Assembly: GCA_019843655.1 (NCBI GenBank)
Contig: JACDQD010000003.1
Location: 4,652,925 to 4,716,924 of the forward strand
Source: Lethocerus indicus
Lineage: Eukaryota; Arthropoda; Insecta; Hemiptera; Belostomatidae
Direction: 5' to 3'
DNA: 64,000 nt
Shown: one piece after another, positions 49,801 to 63,100 of the stretch
Position numbering within the stretch: position 1 is the first letter of the stretch
Layout of the letters: each line of letters begins with the position of its first letter
Translations under genes and position numbers: made by a program
The notes under the pieces: generated by a model
Told to the model about the DNA's origin: nothing
What the model saw: only the letters and a program-made list of their open reading frames with translations
The model's database searches: none

Positions 49801-52800
49801 CATTCCACTCTAGTGTGTATTTCACTGGCATGGTGCCCGCATTATAGCCCTATAATTATGCATATGTAATAATAAACCGGGAGTGGTAATGTAGCGCTCC
49901 GCCTCTCAAAGGTTTCATCCCCGGGCCTCATACTAGGTTTACGTGCAGTAATTAAGCATCTGCCGCTTAATGATTATATTCCCGTAATTCATTTTCGAAA
50001 TCCCAGGATACCGGTCGACCGCCCGTCCGGATGCCGACCGCACTTTCACAGTGGACATTCAAAAGGGCTTTAAACTGGGACTGTACTGATCTTTTTAATG
50101 CGCGAGTTTATCCTCCCAGAAGAAAAAGTGGGACATATTTTTTTTGCATAAATAAAAAACTTTTCTCTTAAAAACTTCGTACTTTTTAGATTAGATCGGG
50201 AATTTATAATGTAGAATTAAACTCGCAATTAAGTTCGGCGGTGAACGGTTTTGGCATCTCGAAAATAAATTATTTACGCTGATAAAACTTTGCGTTATTC
50301 TTAATGTACTTGAGACAGTAATTTTCTTCGAAGATTTTTTCTTTCTCTACAAGTGAATTCTTGCTCGCTTCTAACAGTGTTTACTATTCATGTGCCTGTT
50401 AATTCGTTAGTGGCGGAAGAAGCTGAAGGAAAATCTAAGGTTATTCAAATTATAAATATCGAATACACATTAGGTTAATGGTGTTATTTAATTTCGATGG
50501 TCGGTGCCGATTTGTTAATTATGTGGGTTTCGGTTGGCCAATACTTCTAAAACATTTGGTTTGATATATTTAAACAATTTGGTCAGATTTTTAAATCTCA
50601 ATTATTGCTTGATATTGACAGCCGCAAATTCCGGTTTCCATTTTATTAATCATGGAGTTAGTATTCAATTCCCAGTGGATCATTGGAAATAAAGCACTGT
50701 AGGTTTTGAATATTTAATATTAGGGATAATGAAAGAGCAAGTTCTTTATTACAAGTATCGGGACTGCCCCATCGTTGCTGGCAGAACAATTAAGGCCAAT
50801 AGATGTATAGATGAGTACAGAGTATTCACTTACTTGTTATTGCGGTACGTGATAGTTTTGCCCCGGCTTGAGTGCTAGGAGTTAGTGTGGACCATGTCCT
50901 ATGTTTCACCGCCTGTCACACGAAGCCGTTCTCTTCTATTAAATTTAAAACGCGTTCCGTTCGCCCTCGCAAGACCTGACCCCAAGTTTGTGCAGGTATA
51001 ATATACTAATAAGGTATATTGTACTAATAATATAGGTCAACATTTCTTCATCGTTTATGAAATTATACGAAACGGAAATGGTACAATTTTCAGAGGGAGA
51101 GGGGACGGGAGAATTAAATTAAAGAATAATTTCTTGTGTAGTTCAAGTTTATTCCCCATTATTTTTCCGCATTGTGGTGGAAAGTTGGGGTACCTCGTCC
51201 ACACAACCGGCTCTCGGGGAAGCCGATTCCCGCGAGGGCGAAACACTCGAATAGCTATAACACAAATTGTCAAAAGTTTAATGCCCAGCTTCCGGGTTGA
51301 GTAATTTGAAATGGAATTTACGAAGAGACTATTTATGCCCGTGTGTTCTGCCTCCCCCCCGGCCATCCGTTCCCGCTTTCTGTTTCAGAGTTAACATCAG
51401 ACAGGTAGTTTTGATCTGCAGAATATATTTTCCGCTCAACCGATCAGTTTACACGGAAATAAACTGGTGGATGGTAGGGGGGGGAGACACGCCATCTGGA
51501 AAGTAGACCGCTCCGTCTCTCTCTCTGTTGTTTCCCCGATGAAGAGGGGGGCTGTTTGCCAAGACGAGACGAAAGAACGGGTTGATTAAGGAGACTCATT
51601 AAATTGGATTAAGTTGATCCGATTCAATATTGACAAATATCTTTCACCAAAATGTGTTTCACTTTACGCTTATTTGCAGTATACCGCTCCGTAGTTTGGG
51701 TGGGGGCGGGGGCGGTTGGCCGAAGTCGTTAGCTTGATGTGAAATACTCTTTGGTCCAATATAGTTAAGGGCCCTTCGGCCATTTATTAATTAACTGATA
51801 ATTAAGAACCGAAAAAAGAAATCCCTATTTTACTGTTTCGAAAGTTCTTCCCCGTTTTATTAGTACTAACTAATTTTCTAACAGAGGTCTACCTGTTAAA
51901 ATTATTAGTATAAGTAAACAGATTGAAGAATCCGATGAGGATGTAATATTTTAAGTTGGATGTAGCAGTCTTTACCTCCGTTTATTGTTTTGTCTCCGAA
52001 CGGTTTCACCTTTTCATATGTATACATTTATTTCAAAATGTAAATTACAACGTTCTCATTATTTTGACGAGTTTATTGGTGCTTCTTCCACCACGGAAAA
52101 CCGCCTCAAACATACTTTTCATTCTGTGCGGTTTCCCGCCACGGTCCACAGGCGGGAAAATATCAACCGCCGGCGGGAGACCGCGCCCTCAACACGGTAT
52201 CGGATCCCGCAATTTTATCATTCCGTTTGGTGGACTGTCACATATTTGCATCTTGTTTAGGTGGTACGCAATCAATTGAAGCTCGTCAAATGGTACGAGA
52301 AGGAGACTTTGTAGGGGTTATTTCGGTCCACAATAAAAGTTGAATGAAACATAGCCCGGAATTGAATACTGCTGCCCAAAATTGCTGCTAGGGCGGTTAC
52401 CGGCGCGGAATCAAGTTTTGAGACCGAGTTACCAGATTTGTGGAAATCAACGTCGTGTACTTGGAAAATACCGTCCGTGTAGCATCGCCCTTAATTGCAT
52501 TCCCTACAATGAAATACATTGCCCCAGTGACGTTTAGAGATTTGTAATGATCATTTTGTAAAGCTTACTTATTTCTTGTCTATTTATCTTGCCATCGCGA
52601 TTTCTGCATTCAGAATCCTTTATTTTTATCAGAATATCCCTATTATCTGATTAAAAATTTTTATTCGCAGTATACAAGCTGTGACAATTTGATTCCTGTA
52701 ACATATTTTTCGCCTACGGTACAAAACCTCACGGTATTCGTTCTCCTGATGGCGCGGAACTTTAATATAGTAACGGTAGCGCCCAATGTTGACTCAAGTT

Positions 52801-54150
52801 GTTGCCGTTGTTGAGCCTACGAGCGGCTGCCGATCGCTGTGGGTGTTCGGGGGAGAAAAAAGTTTTCGTCGAAAAATTCAGGAACACGTGTGCCTAGCCA
52901 GGCAAACTTTGTCTTGCCTCGCTTTCCCAATGAGCCGGGGGAAATATTGCTTTTGTCCGATTTTTTCGCCGCTTGAATTTCCGGATCGAGAGAGCGTCGC
53001 GTAGGGCGAACCGCTAATTGCGAGAGAATTCCAATTACGATTCCCAAGCGCGGTTGATGGGAATCGGTCGTCAAGGAAATTCTGATGGAGGAAAATGTAT
53101 GAGGCAACGCTTGAAGTCCAAATAAACTAATAAAGTACTTAATTTATTAAACTTTCAATAGTCAGTTCTATATTACATTTACGTTTTTTCTTTTTTTCAT
53201 TTGAAGAGCGATTATTTATGAGGATTATTTTATTCTGGATATTTACATGAGAGCAACGTTCTTATAGCTTTTTTGGGTGTCTGTAGTCCGAAAGGAAATA
53301 ATTTATGCCCTAAAACTTCTTTAAAATCTTTTAGATATCCGTCTATTTCAATGTTGCGAAATAATCATTGGGCGTTTATTTCGGAATAAATGATATGTAC
53401 ACAGCGACAGATACATTTTGTCTGTGCCTCCTTGTCGAATGTTACGCCTGTATATGTTGATATATTTGACATCAGATAATCAGTTCAAAAGTGGCAATAT
53501 AAATTTAATTGAATATCCGTTGACGTCACATTCAGTTATTTTCTCCTTCTGTATATTCAGAAGTTCAGCGTTCACTGTACATTATACTTACCACCAGATA
53601 TGGCAGTACATACATTTATAAATAAACCAATTGAATTTAGTTGCGTACGCTCTTGCAGAAATGTAATAATACAAATTTGTCAACTTCATGCTAGTGGTCC
53701 AGTGGTTCTTGCCCGAGTGGAAAATTCACCAATGAAAATTATCGAGTTGCTGACTTCCCGGGCAGTTTTTAATAGGGAAAACAATTAAAGGAAAATTAAT
53801 TACCGCGGAAACTTTTTCATATAGTTCAACGATTCGGATTTTGTGACATTTTTAACTATGTTGTAGAATATTTATCTTACGCTCTTCGCCCGCACTGAGC
53901 AAAGGGGACGGTTTCGGTCGATCAATGTACCAATTACATGTACCAAAACAATGTACAAATGTAACAATTTAAAACGCTTGGTTTAATTTCCTATTAAACA
54001 GTTGCGAAGGAAGAACGACGCTGCTGGTTTCAAATATTCTGGAATTCGGGAATATATTTCACTCTGACACTGATTTATTCGTACCCGTTTGTTTTGTTTC
54101 AGATTGCTTCTTGCTGCTTATGCTCTGCGTTTGCCGTAGCTTCGCCTTGG
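45847..54150 (+). CDS. Candidate 5' end of a secreted or membrane-protein gene (split signal peptide, partial)
   Basis: Exon 1 coding part is 45847-45859 (ATG CCG CCC CCA G) with donor CAG|gtaatg. Exon 2 is 54103-54150, with a pyrimidine-rich acceptor (tttgttttgtttcag) and a consensus donor (TTGG|gtaagt). Joined, the frame stays open and reads MPPPDCFLLLMLCVCRSFAL, a textbook signal peptide: short N-region, Leu-rich core, small residues near a cleavage site. The 61 coding bases leave phase 1, the phase that commonly follows signal-peptide exons in receptors and cell-surface proteins. I do not recognise the gene. No later exon was found up to 64 kb, so the remainder would lie downstream. The long intron (8.2 kb) and lack of homology are the weak points. 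Confidence 0.45.
46834..46890. repeat. (TA)n microsatellite
   Basis: TA repeat of about 57 bp with one GTATATATG interruption at its left side. Confidence 0.9.
48002..48050. repeat. (TA)n-(CA)n-(TG)n compound microsatellite
   Basis: TATATATACACACACGTGTGTGT followed by more TG units. The ACACAC/GTGTGT junction makes it partly self-complementary. Confidence 0.9.
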
Positions 54151-57100
54151 GTAAGTGGCACTTCTTATGCAGTATTATTCAGTACTTCGGTTTAGATTTA
54201 AACTGGTTGAGATTTCTTTTGGTGGGCATACACTTTAGAAAACAGATCGCATTGAAGTTAATGTGCTGCTTAATGTTAATTTTTGTTGTCATTAAAATTA
54301 TATTTATGAAAACCAGTATACAAGACTGTTATGAATGTATTTTTATGTTTCTTTCATACTTAACTTTTAATTCTACTCTCCGTTCTATCCTTTTCTTAAG
54401 ATTAATACATACCTAACATGCATATCTAACTATATTTATATACTTGTACCATTTCTTGTTCTTTGTAATATAAATTAAAATCAGCTGTAATAAATTCTGT
54501 ACGTTCTTGTTCGAAATGGGTCGCTTCAGAAATAGGATTTCGTCCCTCTTTTACACATAAGCAAGAACCTTATACTTGTTCGGTGAAGTACACGACCGAT
54601 TCTGTCGTGTTTTATTTTTCCTTTTGTTTTCTAAAGTTGGAGGCGCCTTGTACGGAACTGCATTAGGACCTAAAGCGTCTCCGAAAGACTCTTTTACCGG
54701 TTCCTCTTTCCGAGTTCTCGGTTTATGCGTTTATACAATAAATAACCTCGGTTTAAAATAGTACGGCGCTACGGAAGAACAAGAAAAACCCACGAATTTT
54801 GTTACAAGTTTCGGGCGCCGGTTCTTCCCGAGACGTCACGAGAGAACTCTACGAATACCGGGGCGAGAGCGGGATTTCTAAATCTGTTGGTGCGTGAAAT
54901 TTATAACATTTTTAGACGAACTCAAGGGCCATTGTAAAATGCCAACAACGATAATGTTGGCAGTTTTCGTATTTCTCGTGAGATGATTGGAACATGTAGC
55001 TCGGCCGTTAGAACAAAGATATTTGGGCGTGAAATTAATTTTTTTTACGGCCATTGGCGAATAGGACTCTGCTCCGTCTACTCTAGTGAGTTTGACGAAA
55101 TGTTATAGGATGTATTTAACATTATCGACTTAAAGTTCATGTAATATACATTGGGAAGTTTTCAGGTGTTCCCTAAACTCTCCGCAGTCCTACTTTCTTC
55201 AAAAAGCGGATTTTCTCAATTCTTTCGGGTTTTTATTTCAGTTCTTGTTTGCGGCAGTTGCCGTACGGTGCCGAGTAGATCGTTGCCGACAATCCCTTTT
55301 AGGCGCTTTTCCTTTCCGTGTCGCATGGAGCAAGTCGGTGAGACGCGGCGCTATGAAAATCACTCCGCGGGGGCGTTTCCCCGGGATCCTCCCCACCCCA
55401 GCCACGTTTCAACTGCCTATAAACTACCGCCTGGAACTACCAAGAAGAGGAATCGGCGGGTGAAAGGGAAACAACCGAATACAGAGAGGATCTAATTTGA
55501 GATAAGGGCGGTGCCAGTCTCCCCCCGGTGTCCTCACCAGTCAAATAGCAACGACCGACTCATCCGAACACCTTACCCCTCTCTTTTAGTCGATACCGGT
55601 CTTCTATCTTACCCATTTCTGTCCTTGCTACAAAGCAGAAACTTTTCAGTCGTTCGGTTGTACTCGGTAGAACAAATCTACACTAACCGAGTGGAATGTT
55701 CGAAAGGATATTCTAGGAAATATAAATTAATTTATTAAATAGAAATTACAGTAACAAAGATAAAAAAGCTGTAGTTCTATATTAAATAAATTTGTTCATC
55801 TCTAAATACTTGTGGATGGTTTTAGTCTACTAGTTTCCGATAAAGTATACCGAAAAAATTCTGTAATGCGGAAGTTCCTCAGCACTCATATTTGTCTCAT
55901 ATTTGTATGATTCTTTGCTATTTGAAACACCACAGTTTTACTCTCTTGGCGTTTTACCTCCAGCTGATCGTATATATTTAACAAAACTACGTTCTGGACG
56001 GGTTTCAACTTGGAAGACTCATAGGAGTGGATAAGGTCGGTGAAAAGAGCGAGAGGAGTGTGTACCGAGAGCGTGTAGTTGATGGCCCAAAGTCCTCGGT
56101 TAAACGCTGGAACTAATGCGATTAATTTATAGTGGCCGGGGGAAGGGATGAAGGGTGGTGAGGGGGCGGGGCGGAGAGGGCACGATTTAACTCCCCCTAA
56201 GTGACTCTCCCCTCCTCCGCTGAATACTTGATGACGTCTAACCAATAAGTCTAATTGAAAGTGGAATATTGATTGGGAGAGTCACGTATTAACTACGTGA
56301 AATCTGACTCGGACACGTCTAATCATTCATATTTTAATCCCTGTCCCATAAACCAGATTGATCGTCTGAGTGTTTATTTCGGAACAGGAATACCTAGTAT
56401 ATTGCGATAATTCCGTAATATGAAAACTGGGATATTAGGGAGTACAATTGAAATCAATAGTGAACGAGGTTCGATTAACCTATATGATAATATTTTATTT
56501 ATTCTGTATTTATTTCGTGTCAATGTTTGGATGTCAGTAATAGGAGGGTTGTCGAATCAAGATGCCGCGTTATAAAAAACGCCTACTAGAAAAACCATGT
56601 AGTCACAACATGCTCACCTTGAACAAATGGTAATAGTTCAATTCAGGAAGAAAATAGCAGGCTCATCCAGGTATTACAAACTCTAAAACACACTAACCTC
56701 TATTTTTAACTGTAAATATGTTGTTAGCGTGACCATACTATACGATAGTATCGGCTTTAAGCAAACTCGAGTCGCCGGTTACTTACACGGGTCGTTGCAA
56801 AAAAGAAACAAGAGATAATTGTCGGGCTGGTTATAAATAAAGTGATACAAAAAATATACACAATGTATTGTGAGTAACGTTTTCTCGGGCGGTGAAAAAG
56901 TGTATTCCCTTCCTATACAATACAACAAAAATACATTCTGCGTGTAATTCCAGTATATTCATTTACATTAACGGATATTTGCCGTAGGAAATACGGGCCG
57001 CTGGAAGTTCTAAATGACTGTTCTGGAGAGAGCACACTGTAAAAATGTCCGCACCGTCCATCACTTTTTGTTGCCCACCGCTCCTAAATTTAATGTTCCG

Positions 57101-60100
57101 TTTTAATTTAAGTCTCTCGTTTTATGACGGGATGCGGCCGGGTTCCAGTCGGGACAGATACGAAGTTATTGATGTTCCCCGTTATTTATTGCATACTTTC
57201 TGCCAAGGAAAAATAAACAGCGAAATGTTAAAAGGGAAAAATTTAATAATAGGGGAGAAGTCGGGAATGGGTTCGCGCTCACACCGAATTCCTCACGTGT
57301 AACGTCATGTTATAACATCCAGAAGAAGGAAAACAATCTGAATTCCGTTTCAATTTAATTTCAGTAAGAGTAATGTTTTTATCACAACCACCTCATGCCT
57401 TCATGTCAATGACGACGTCGGGATGACTTATAGCCAGGTTCTTACGAAGGTTGCCGCACACATAAATCATATCATATCATAAAGATATTAAAAGATTACG
57501 CAGTTATCAGTGCGTAAATTTTAGAAGCTTATTTCTATTTATGAGAAACATTCTGAAATATTAAAATTCCATCACTGGTGTGATTTTCCCTTTTTTTTGT
57601 TTGGTTTCGTATATACCGTTTTAATTTGTCTGCCTCGTCTATACCATTCCGTTAGTAAATAAATCAACTAAATAAATATAACCAAGTTTGTTCTTAGAAA
57701 ATATATCCAGTTGTTTGAACGGTCTGTTTTATTCGTCGTCTTTATAAATGTCACATTAGGTCAGTTAGGTCTAATAACTGGTAATGAAACCTCTGCAGTT
57801 TGATAGATTAATGATCTGTCCGAAGAGACCATTTAAAGTGTTTATTATTACCGACACGATTTTCCTAAGATGAATCCCCGTCTTGAAATCCGAAGACTTT
57901 TGTGGATACACAAAATATTTAAACGAATCAAGTAATCTAGATTGTAAGACGCTTTTTAAACTCAGCCCTGGCGAGATCAACGGTCCCGGGGACATTTATT
58001 ATTCCATATGTGTCTGCATACTGGGACGACGATGTAAAGTCATTCCGGCTTCTTTTTCAGTCGCGGGAAGAATATCAACCGAGGGCTCATATATAATTTA
58101 TTGGGTTCATACATTAGTGATTGCCTCCAGGTTCCCCCCCCCACCCCCACCCCTTCACTCGGCCTACAGTTTAAATTAGGGTTTCGTTTAGAAACTCCGT
58201 TGAGGGTCAGAAGAGCCGGCTTGCCCCCGGCCCCCTCCGGCCGGTAAATAGGGCCGAATGTCTTAAACCACTCAGGGCGGCCTTAAAAACGGAGGCTATC
58301 CGGGGAGAAACGGCCCTCGCCCCCCGAACACCGAAACAAAAGTGGCCTGGCAATGTGCTCTGGCCCAGAAACTCCCGTGCTTTATACCGGCCCCGAAACT
58401 TAATTGCTAACAGCGCCCGGCGGCTTTCTTTCCGCTCCATTTTAGTGTCCGCCGTCACATTATGTAATTGGCAACTCCCGACGATCGTTAAAGTTTTCGC
58501 CGCTTTTATACTCGCCTTTTGATCCCGAGGTTCGAGGCGTGCGAGCGCATTCACTAACTAACCGAGTCAACCAACGGGCGGCAGTTTTTATTTTTCGTGG
58601 CATAAAACAGACAGTCTATGTACCAGGGAACACGGTTTCTGCCGGTCAGATTCGAAATACAGATTATATTTCGTTAAGGTCGGTTTATATTCCGCTGAAC
58701 TCGGCAGTTACAGCCCAAAGCCCCTCATCGTTGTATTGTAATTGGTCGATTTGTTAGTTTAAGTGTTTGTTATTTGAGGGGGGGAGTTACAACGATTCGA
58801 AATATCATCGATCGTGCCTCCTCTCCATGGATTATATAAACCGCGCTGCCATTGAAGGCCTATGCCAGCTCTTTCAATCTCTGGGGGGTTACTATCAGAG
58901 TCTAGAACCGTAACAGCGAGGGCAAAGGAAAATGGCAAGATCGATGATTAATGTGTTGATGAACTGCTTTGATCAATCGCCTAGCGGCCGCACGGTGCAT
59001 TATTGAGTAACAGTAGCATTTACGAACCGGAAGGAACTCTCCTAAAGTATATCCCATTTAATATTTGGGATCTCCCCTATCCCCCGAAGTAATATTTTAC
59101 AGTCGCGCTACTGGCGTGGGCGTATTTGTCCAAGTATTCCGGTGGTGCTTTCTCATACCACTACGCCTGGGCCCGTTGAATAGGGCCCTTATCCACTTCG
59201 CGCCTCTCAAATCGACCGGCATTAGCCTAATCGAAATAACCCCGGCGCCCGAATAAGGAAGCTTGAAAAGCCTCTTTTTTGCATTCTCGGCTAGGATCCA
59301 CCGCCCTGTCGGTGGGATGCGGTGTCCCGAATCCGAGGGGAGGAAAAAAAAGTGATAAAAAGTGACGGTGTTTACAAGCATCCGATGCTATTGATTCGAA
59401 AAACATTTCTTCTGCAGGGTTAAAACAGAAAAAACTAGTGGTCCAATACCTTACTTATTGGAATTGGATAATTGTATATTTTGAGCGAAGCAGATTTTAT
59501 TGATTTGTTTATAGGAAGCCGCAATAAATCTCTTGTTTAAATTCTCCTATAATTAATCATGTAACGTGGAACCAATAAACCTTACTTAAAAAAATAATAT
59601 CCCTCACTACGTTATCGAACGTGTAATTTATTTATTAAGCCCGACGTGAAAATCACCTTATGAGATATCAATATTGTCTGGCATCTGTATGAAGCCTTAG
59701 ATATAGGCACAATTTTATCTCCGGTGTGTGACAGATGATTAAAGTGTAAATTACGCTTGTATTTATTTATACCCGAAGCGCATCGGAAGTTTAAATCTTG
59801 CATGCTCTAACTGTTTGTCCCCCCCGCCGCCCTCTCGGACGTATGATCGATGATAGCATATTTCCGGCAGGCTCTGTCTGCAGTTTCCGATAGACCGGTA
59901 TAATAGCCCACTTTAGCGAGAGTTTTCATTGAGTGACATATTTACCTCGGGCAGATATTGAATCATGCATTCGGTTCCTGAAGTTTGAGTGACGTCCACA
60001 CGGGAATACCATTACCCCGGAGGTGCCCTCCTACGAAGCCTGCCCCCGATCTCCAACCGACCAATACCAGCATCCTTTTACCCGCCTACAACCTGTCGCC

Positions 60101-63100
60101 GCCCATCCATATACTTCGGATCGGCAAATGAAAAATTATTTCCGACCGCTAATGATAATCCGGCCCAGGGATTTTCATGTTACATTTTTCCTCTTTTTCC
60201 AATACCCTCGTGTTAATGGCTCCAGGAAACCTCTACATAGAATATCCCACATATTAGCCCCTTCGATAACGACTGTATTTAATAAATTACCATTAACATA
60301 CAGTATAAAGTGATATATACGCACTGTATTTGAAATGTCTCAGTAAGCAATTAAAATTAAATTTAGTGGATTGATAATCACTGGAAGAATCACTACAGAT
60401 GTTTAATAAAAATTCTGTGAGACTCATTTTCAGAATTCATCCAGTATGGTTTTATGTCACTATGTTTTCTGTTTATTTTTTATTGGTCAACACTGAAAGA
60501 TATTATTGTGTCTATCGGTCTACGTGCTAATGCATTAAGGGTAAACCCAATTTTGTTATAGACAGTTGTGCTTAGTTCTCTTGTTTTTCTCCAGTTTAAC
60601 TGCTACTCGGAAGGTGTTATTACCAGATAGTATAAAATTACTTGGTACAACAGCAAAAACTGAAAAGATCAGAAATGGCTGTATTAAACTTTATTTTACT
60701 TTATTTTCCTCGCTATTTTTTAAACTCTTAATTTAAACTCTGCGAATTGTATTTAATAAATGTTATTTGATATGTTGGGAAGGGTATTAATTATAACAAT
60801 ACGAGGCACCTCAGTAATAAAAGAAAGAGTTATTGCTGTTTTAGAGTGTAGATTCAATTACATTGTTAACTCAAAATAATCATACCTCCGAAAAAAATAA
60901 CGGAGGGATGTTGAATTGAACCAATTAGTAGCGTAAAGGTAATTCGAGGGGATGGGATAAAAAGAAAACAGCCTTTACCCGACTGCTATTGTGCTCTTAA
61001 TGACTGGTGTAATGAAGTCAGGTAATCTGCATAATGTATATCACTTATATGTAAATCCGGGCCGATCATTTAACGGGATGGGTAGGACGGATTCATTAAA
61101 GAGTGTTTGTATGCCGGATGACAGGGAACCTCGGGGGAAAATTAACTGGCAAAAGTGATAAACGAACCCTGCCCTCTTGTTCCCTTCCGTCGTCTCTGTT
61201 CGTGACCGCGTTAAGGATACTGCGGGCTAGTTGCCCTTCGCCATACACTTATTCGTATGCCCAATATTGCTTTGTTATTCCTGAAATTTTGACATGAATA
61301 TATTTTTTCGTGGGGTTACGGCGGTAAACGAGTCGATCCGGGTTCTAATCCCGGTGGCGGATCTGACTATTTTTTTATATACAAATATTATTTTTTATTA
61401 TTATTTTATATACAAAACTGAATACGTGAGAAGCTCATGAGAAACTCTAGCGTACTAATAAGTAAATACTTTAGCTTTTATCTAGCAATACACGGCGCTA
61501 ATACTAAACCGCATGGCAGTCTGACATTGCGGGTCAAGTATCAAGCGCCGTATTTTCTTGAATAATATACGTTTTATATAAATAATTAACGCCATAAACA
61601 AAATTAAGCGAACATATAAATTAATTTTATGTTTATTATAAGAGAAGATATAAATTTTCAGTGAAAATTTTCTGAAAAATTTGCCGTTATCTTACGGGCA
61701 TACTGTGGCACGCTATTGTTCAGTGTGTGTCATGAAAACTGGTAAATTATAATCTCAGGTTTGTGTGTAAAGGATAGTGTGACACAGATTTAGAATGCAA
61801 ACCAATAGAATACGACGCTTAATTTTTCAACGCTATATTTTTGGTTTATTATTTTCCCATCTTTTAGTGTCTATTTAGATATACTCGATCTATTTATTGT
61901 AACAACGATTGTGTACAGTATTCCTGAAAGTAATTTACAAGGGATGTCCATTTCACTGCTCCTGGAATAAACTTACGCAAGCCGGCATGCATAGTGTTTA
62001 ATGTTGATGGGGCATAATAAACGAATGGAGGAAGAACAAAGAATCCGCGTTCAAATTAATATGAGGCCCTGACCGGAAAGCGTCGGGCGGAGTGGGATGA
62101 ATGCGTAATTAGTACTCGGGATCTCTTTTATCCGGGAAAGAATGATTCATGAAGTTTTTCTTTACAGGCCAAGAGTGAGACTGGCGCTGGTAAGGTCGTC
62201 TAAATATTCATTCGGCTTATTGCAGGGAGCCGCGGATTCGTTTGTCAGCTCCGACAGGCTCAATGTTGGAATTTTGACTTAAAACAGAGCGCGGGAACGC
62301 GATATTCGGCGGGGGCGTCGCATTCGCAGTCGAAGCGATGGCGTGAAAATACATCCGGGTACTGGTACTCGGCGCACGAAAATAAGACCGCCGTTTTCGA
62401 ATATGGAAACGTCACCTGTCCGCATTTCGAAACTGTCTACGGAATAACCCTGTTAACGTTTAAATAAGATGTCGTTCTAGAGCACCCGTGAATATTTGTT
62501 ATAAAAGACGGCCGTACGGCCGCGGTATAAGGGAAATAGATCCGTTGAAAATCGTTTTCCACCCCCGATTGGGAATCATATTTTAAGCTGTCCACACGGC
62601 TACCGAATAATTTTAGAATTGTCTAATATCAATCGACGAAATAGTTAGCGATTAGGTGAACCCGGTATATATTAGCAGGACTAGACAAATGAACCCTGGC
62701 AGGGAAATAATATGAAGAAATTAAACGGTTTTTTTAAAGCCAAATCTCAGTATCGTGTTCTTTTCCTACAGAAATATGTGAAACAAAACTCAAATCTTTT
62801 CATTTCTGACCGAAAAACTTTAATTTAGACGTATAAATAAGATGTGGTTCTCAGTTTTCGCGAATATTTGTTATATATGAATATAGCTGCGAGGTAAAGA
62901 GGATAAAGTGTGGGAAGTGGGAAACAAATTGTTTTTATAGGCCATGCTATCTATCGCCTGTCGCTTGCTTACTCCGGAAAGTAACTAGGCTCTTATTTTC
63001 GAGATCCTCATCATGTGCTACCGACCGGCGACTAATGTTTAACCTACTGATTACACTTTAGCAAAACAATGTTTTGCTTATCTATTATATTTATCTTGAT

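Larger units (their letters stand above)
45860..54102 (+). other. Putative 8.2-kb first intron, no independent gene seen
   Basis: If the split signal-peptide model is right this is intron 1. It has CpG-rich, evenly composed sequence with many short GC-rich patches, for example near 48540-48620 and 52100-52200, but no ORF with recognisable homology. A perfect CRE-type palindrome TGACGTCA is at 53521-53528, about 580 bp before exon 2. Confidence 0.4.

Noticed and set aside
51055..51366. 103-aa minus-strand ORF
   Set aside because: No domain, no flanking splice sites that make sense, and GC-rich composition.
55241..55336. Possible exon between tttcag at about 55236-55241 and GTCG|gtgaga at about 55336, phase-compatible with the signal-peptide exon
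   Set aside because: The translation is Arg/Ser/Pro-rich without any conserved feature and the pairing of sites may be chance.
58207..58554. 115-aa minus-strand ORF
   Set aside because: No recognisable homology or splice context; it sits in a GC-rich patch where stops are rare.
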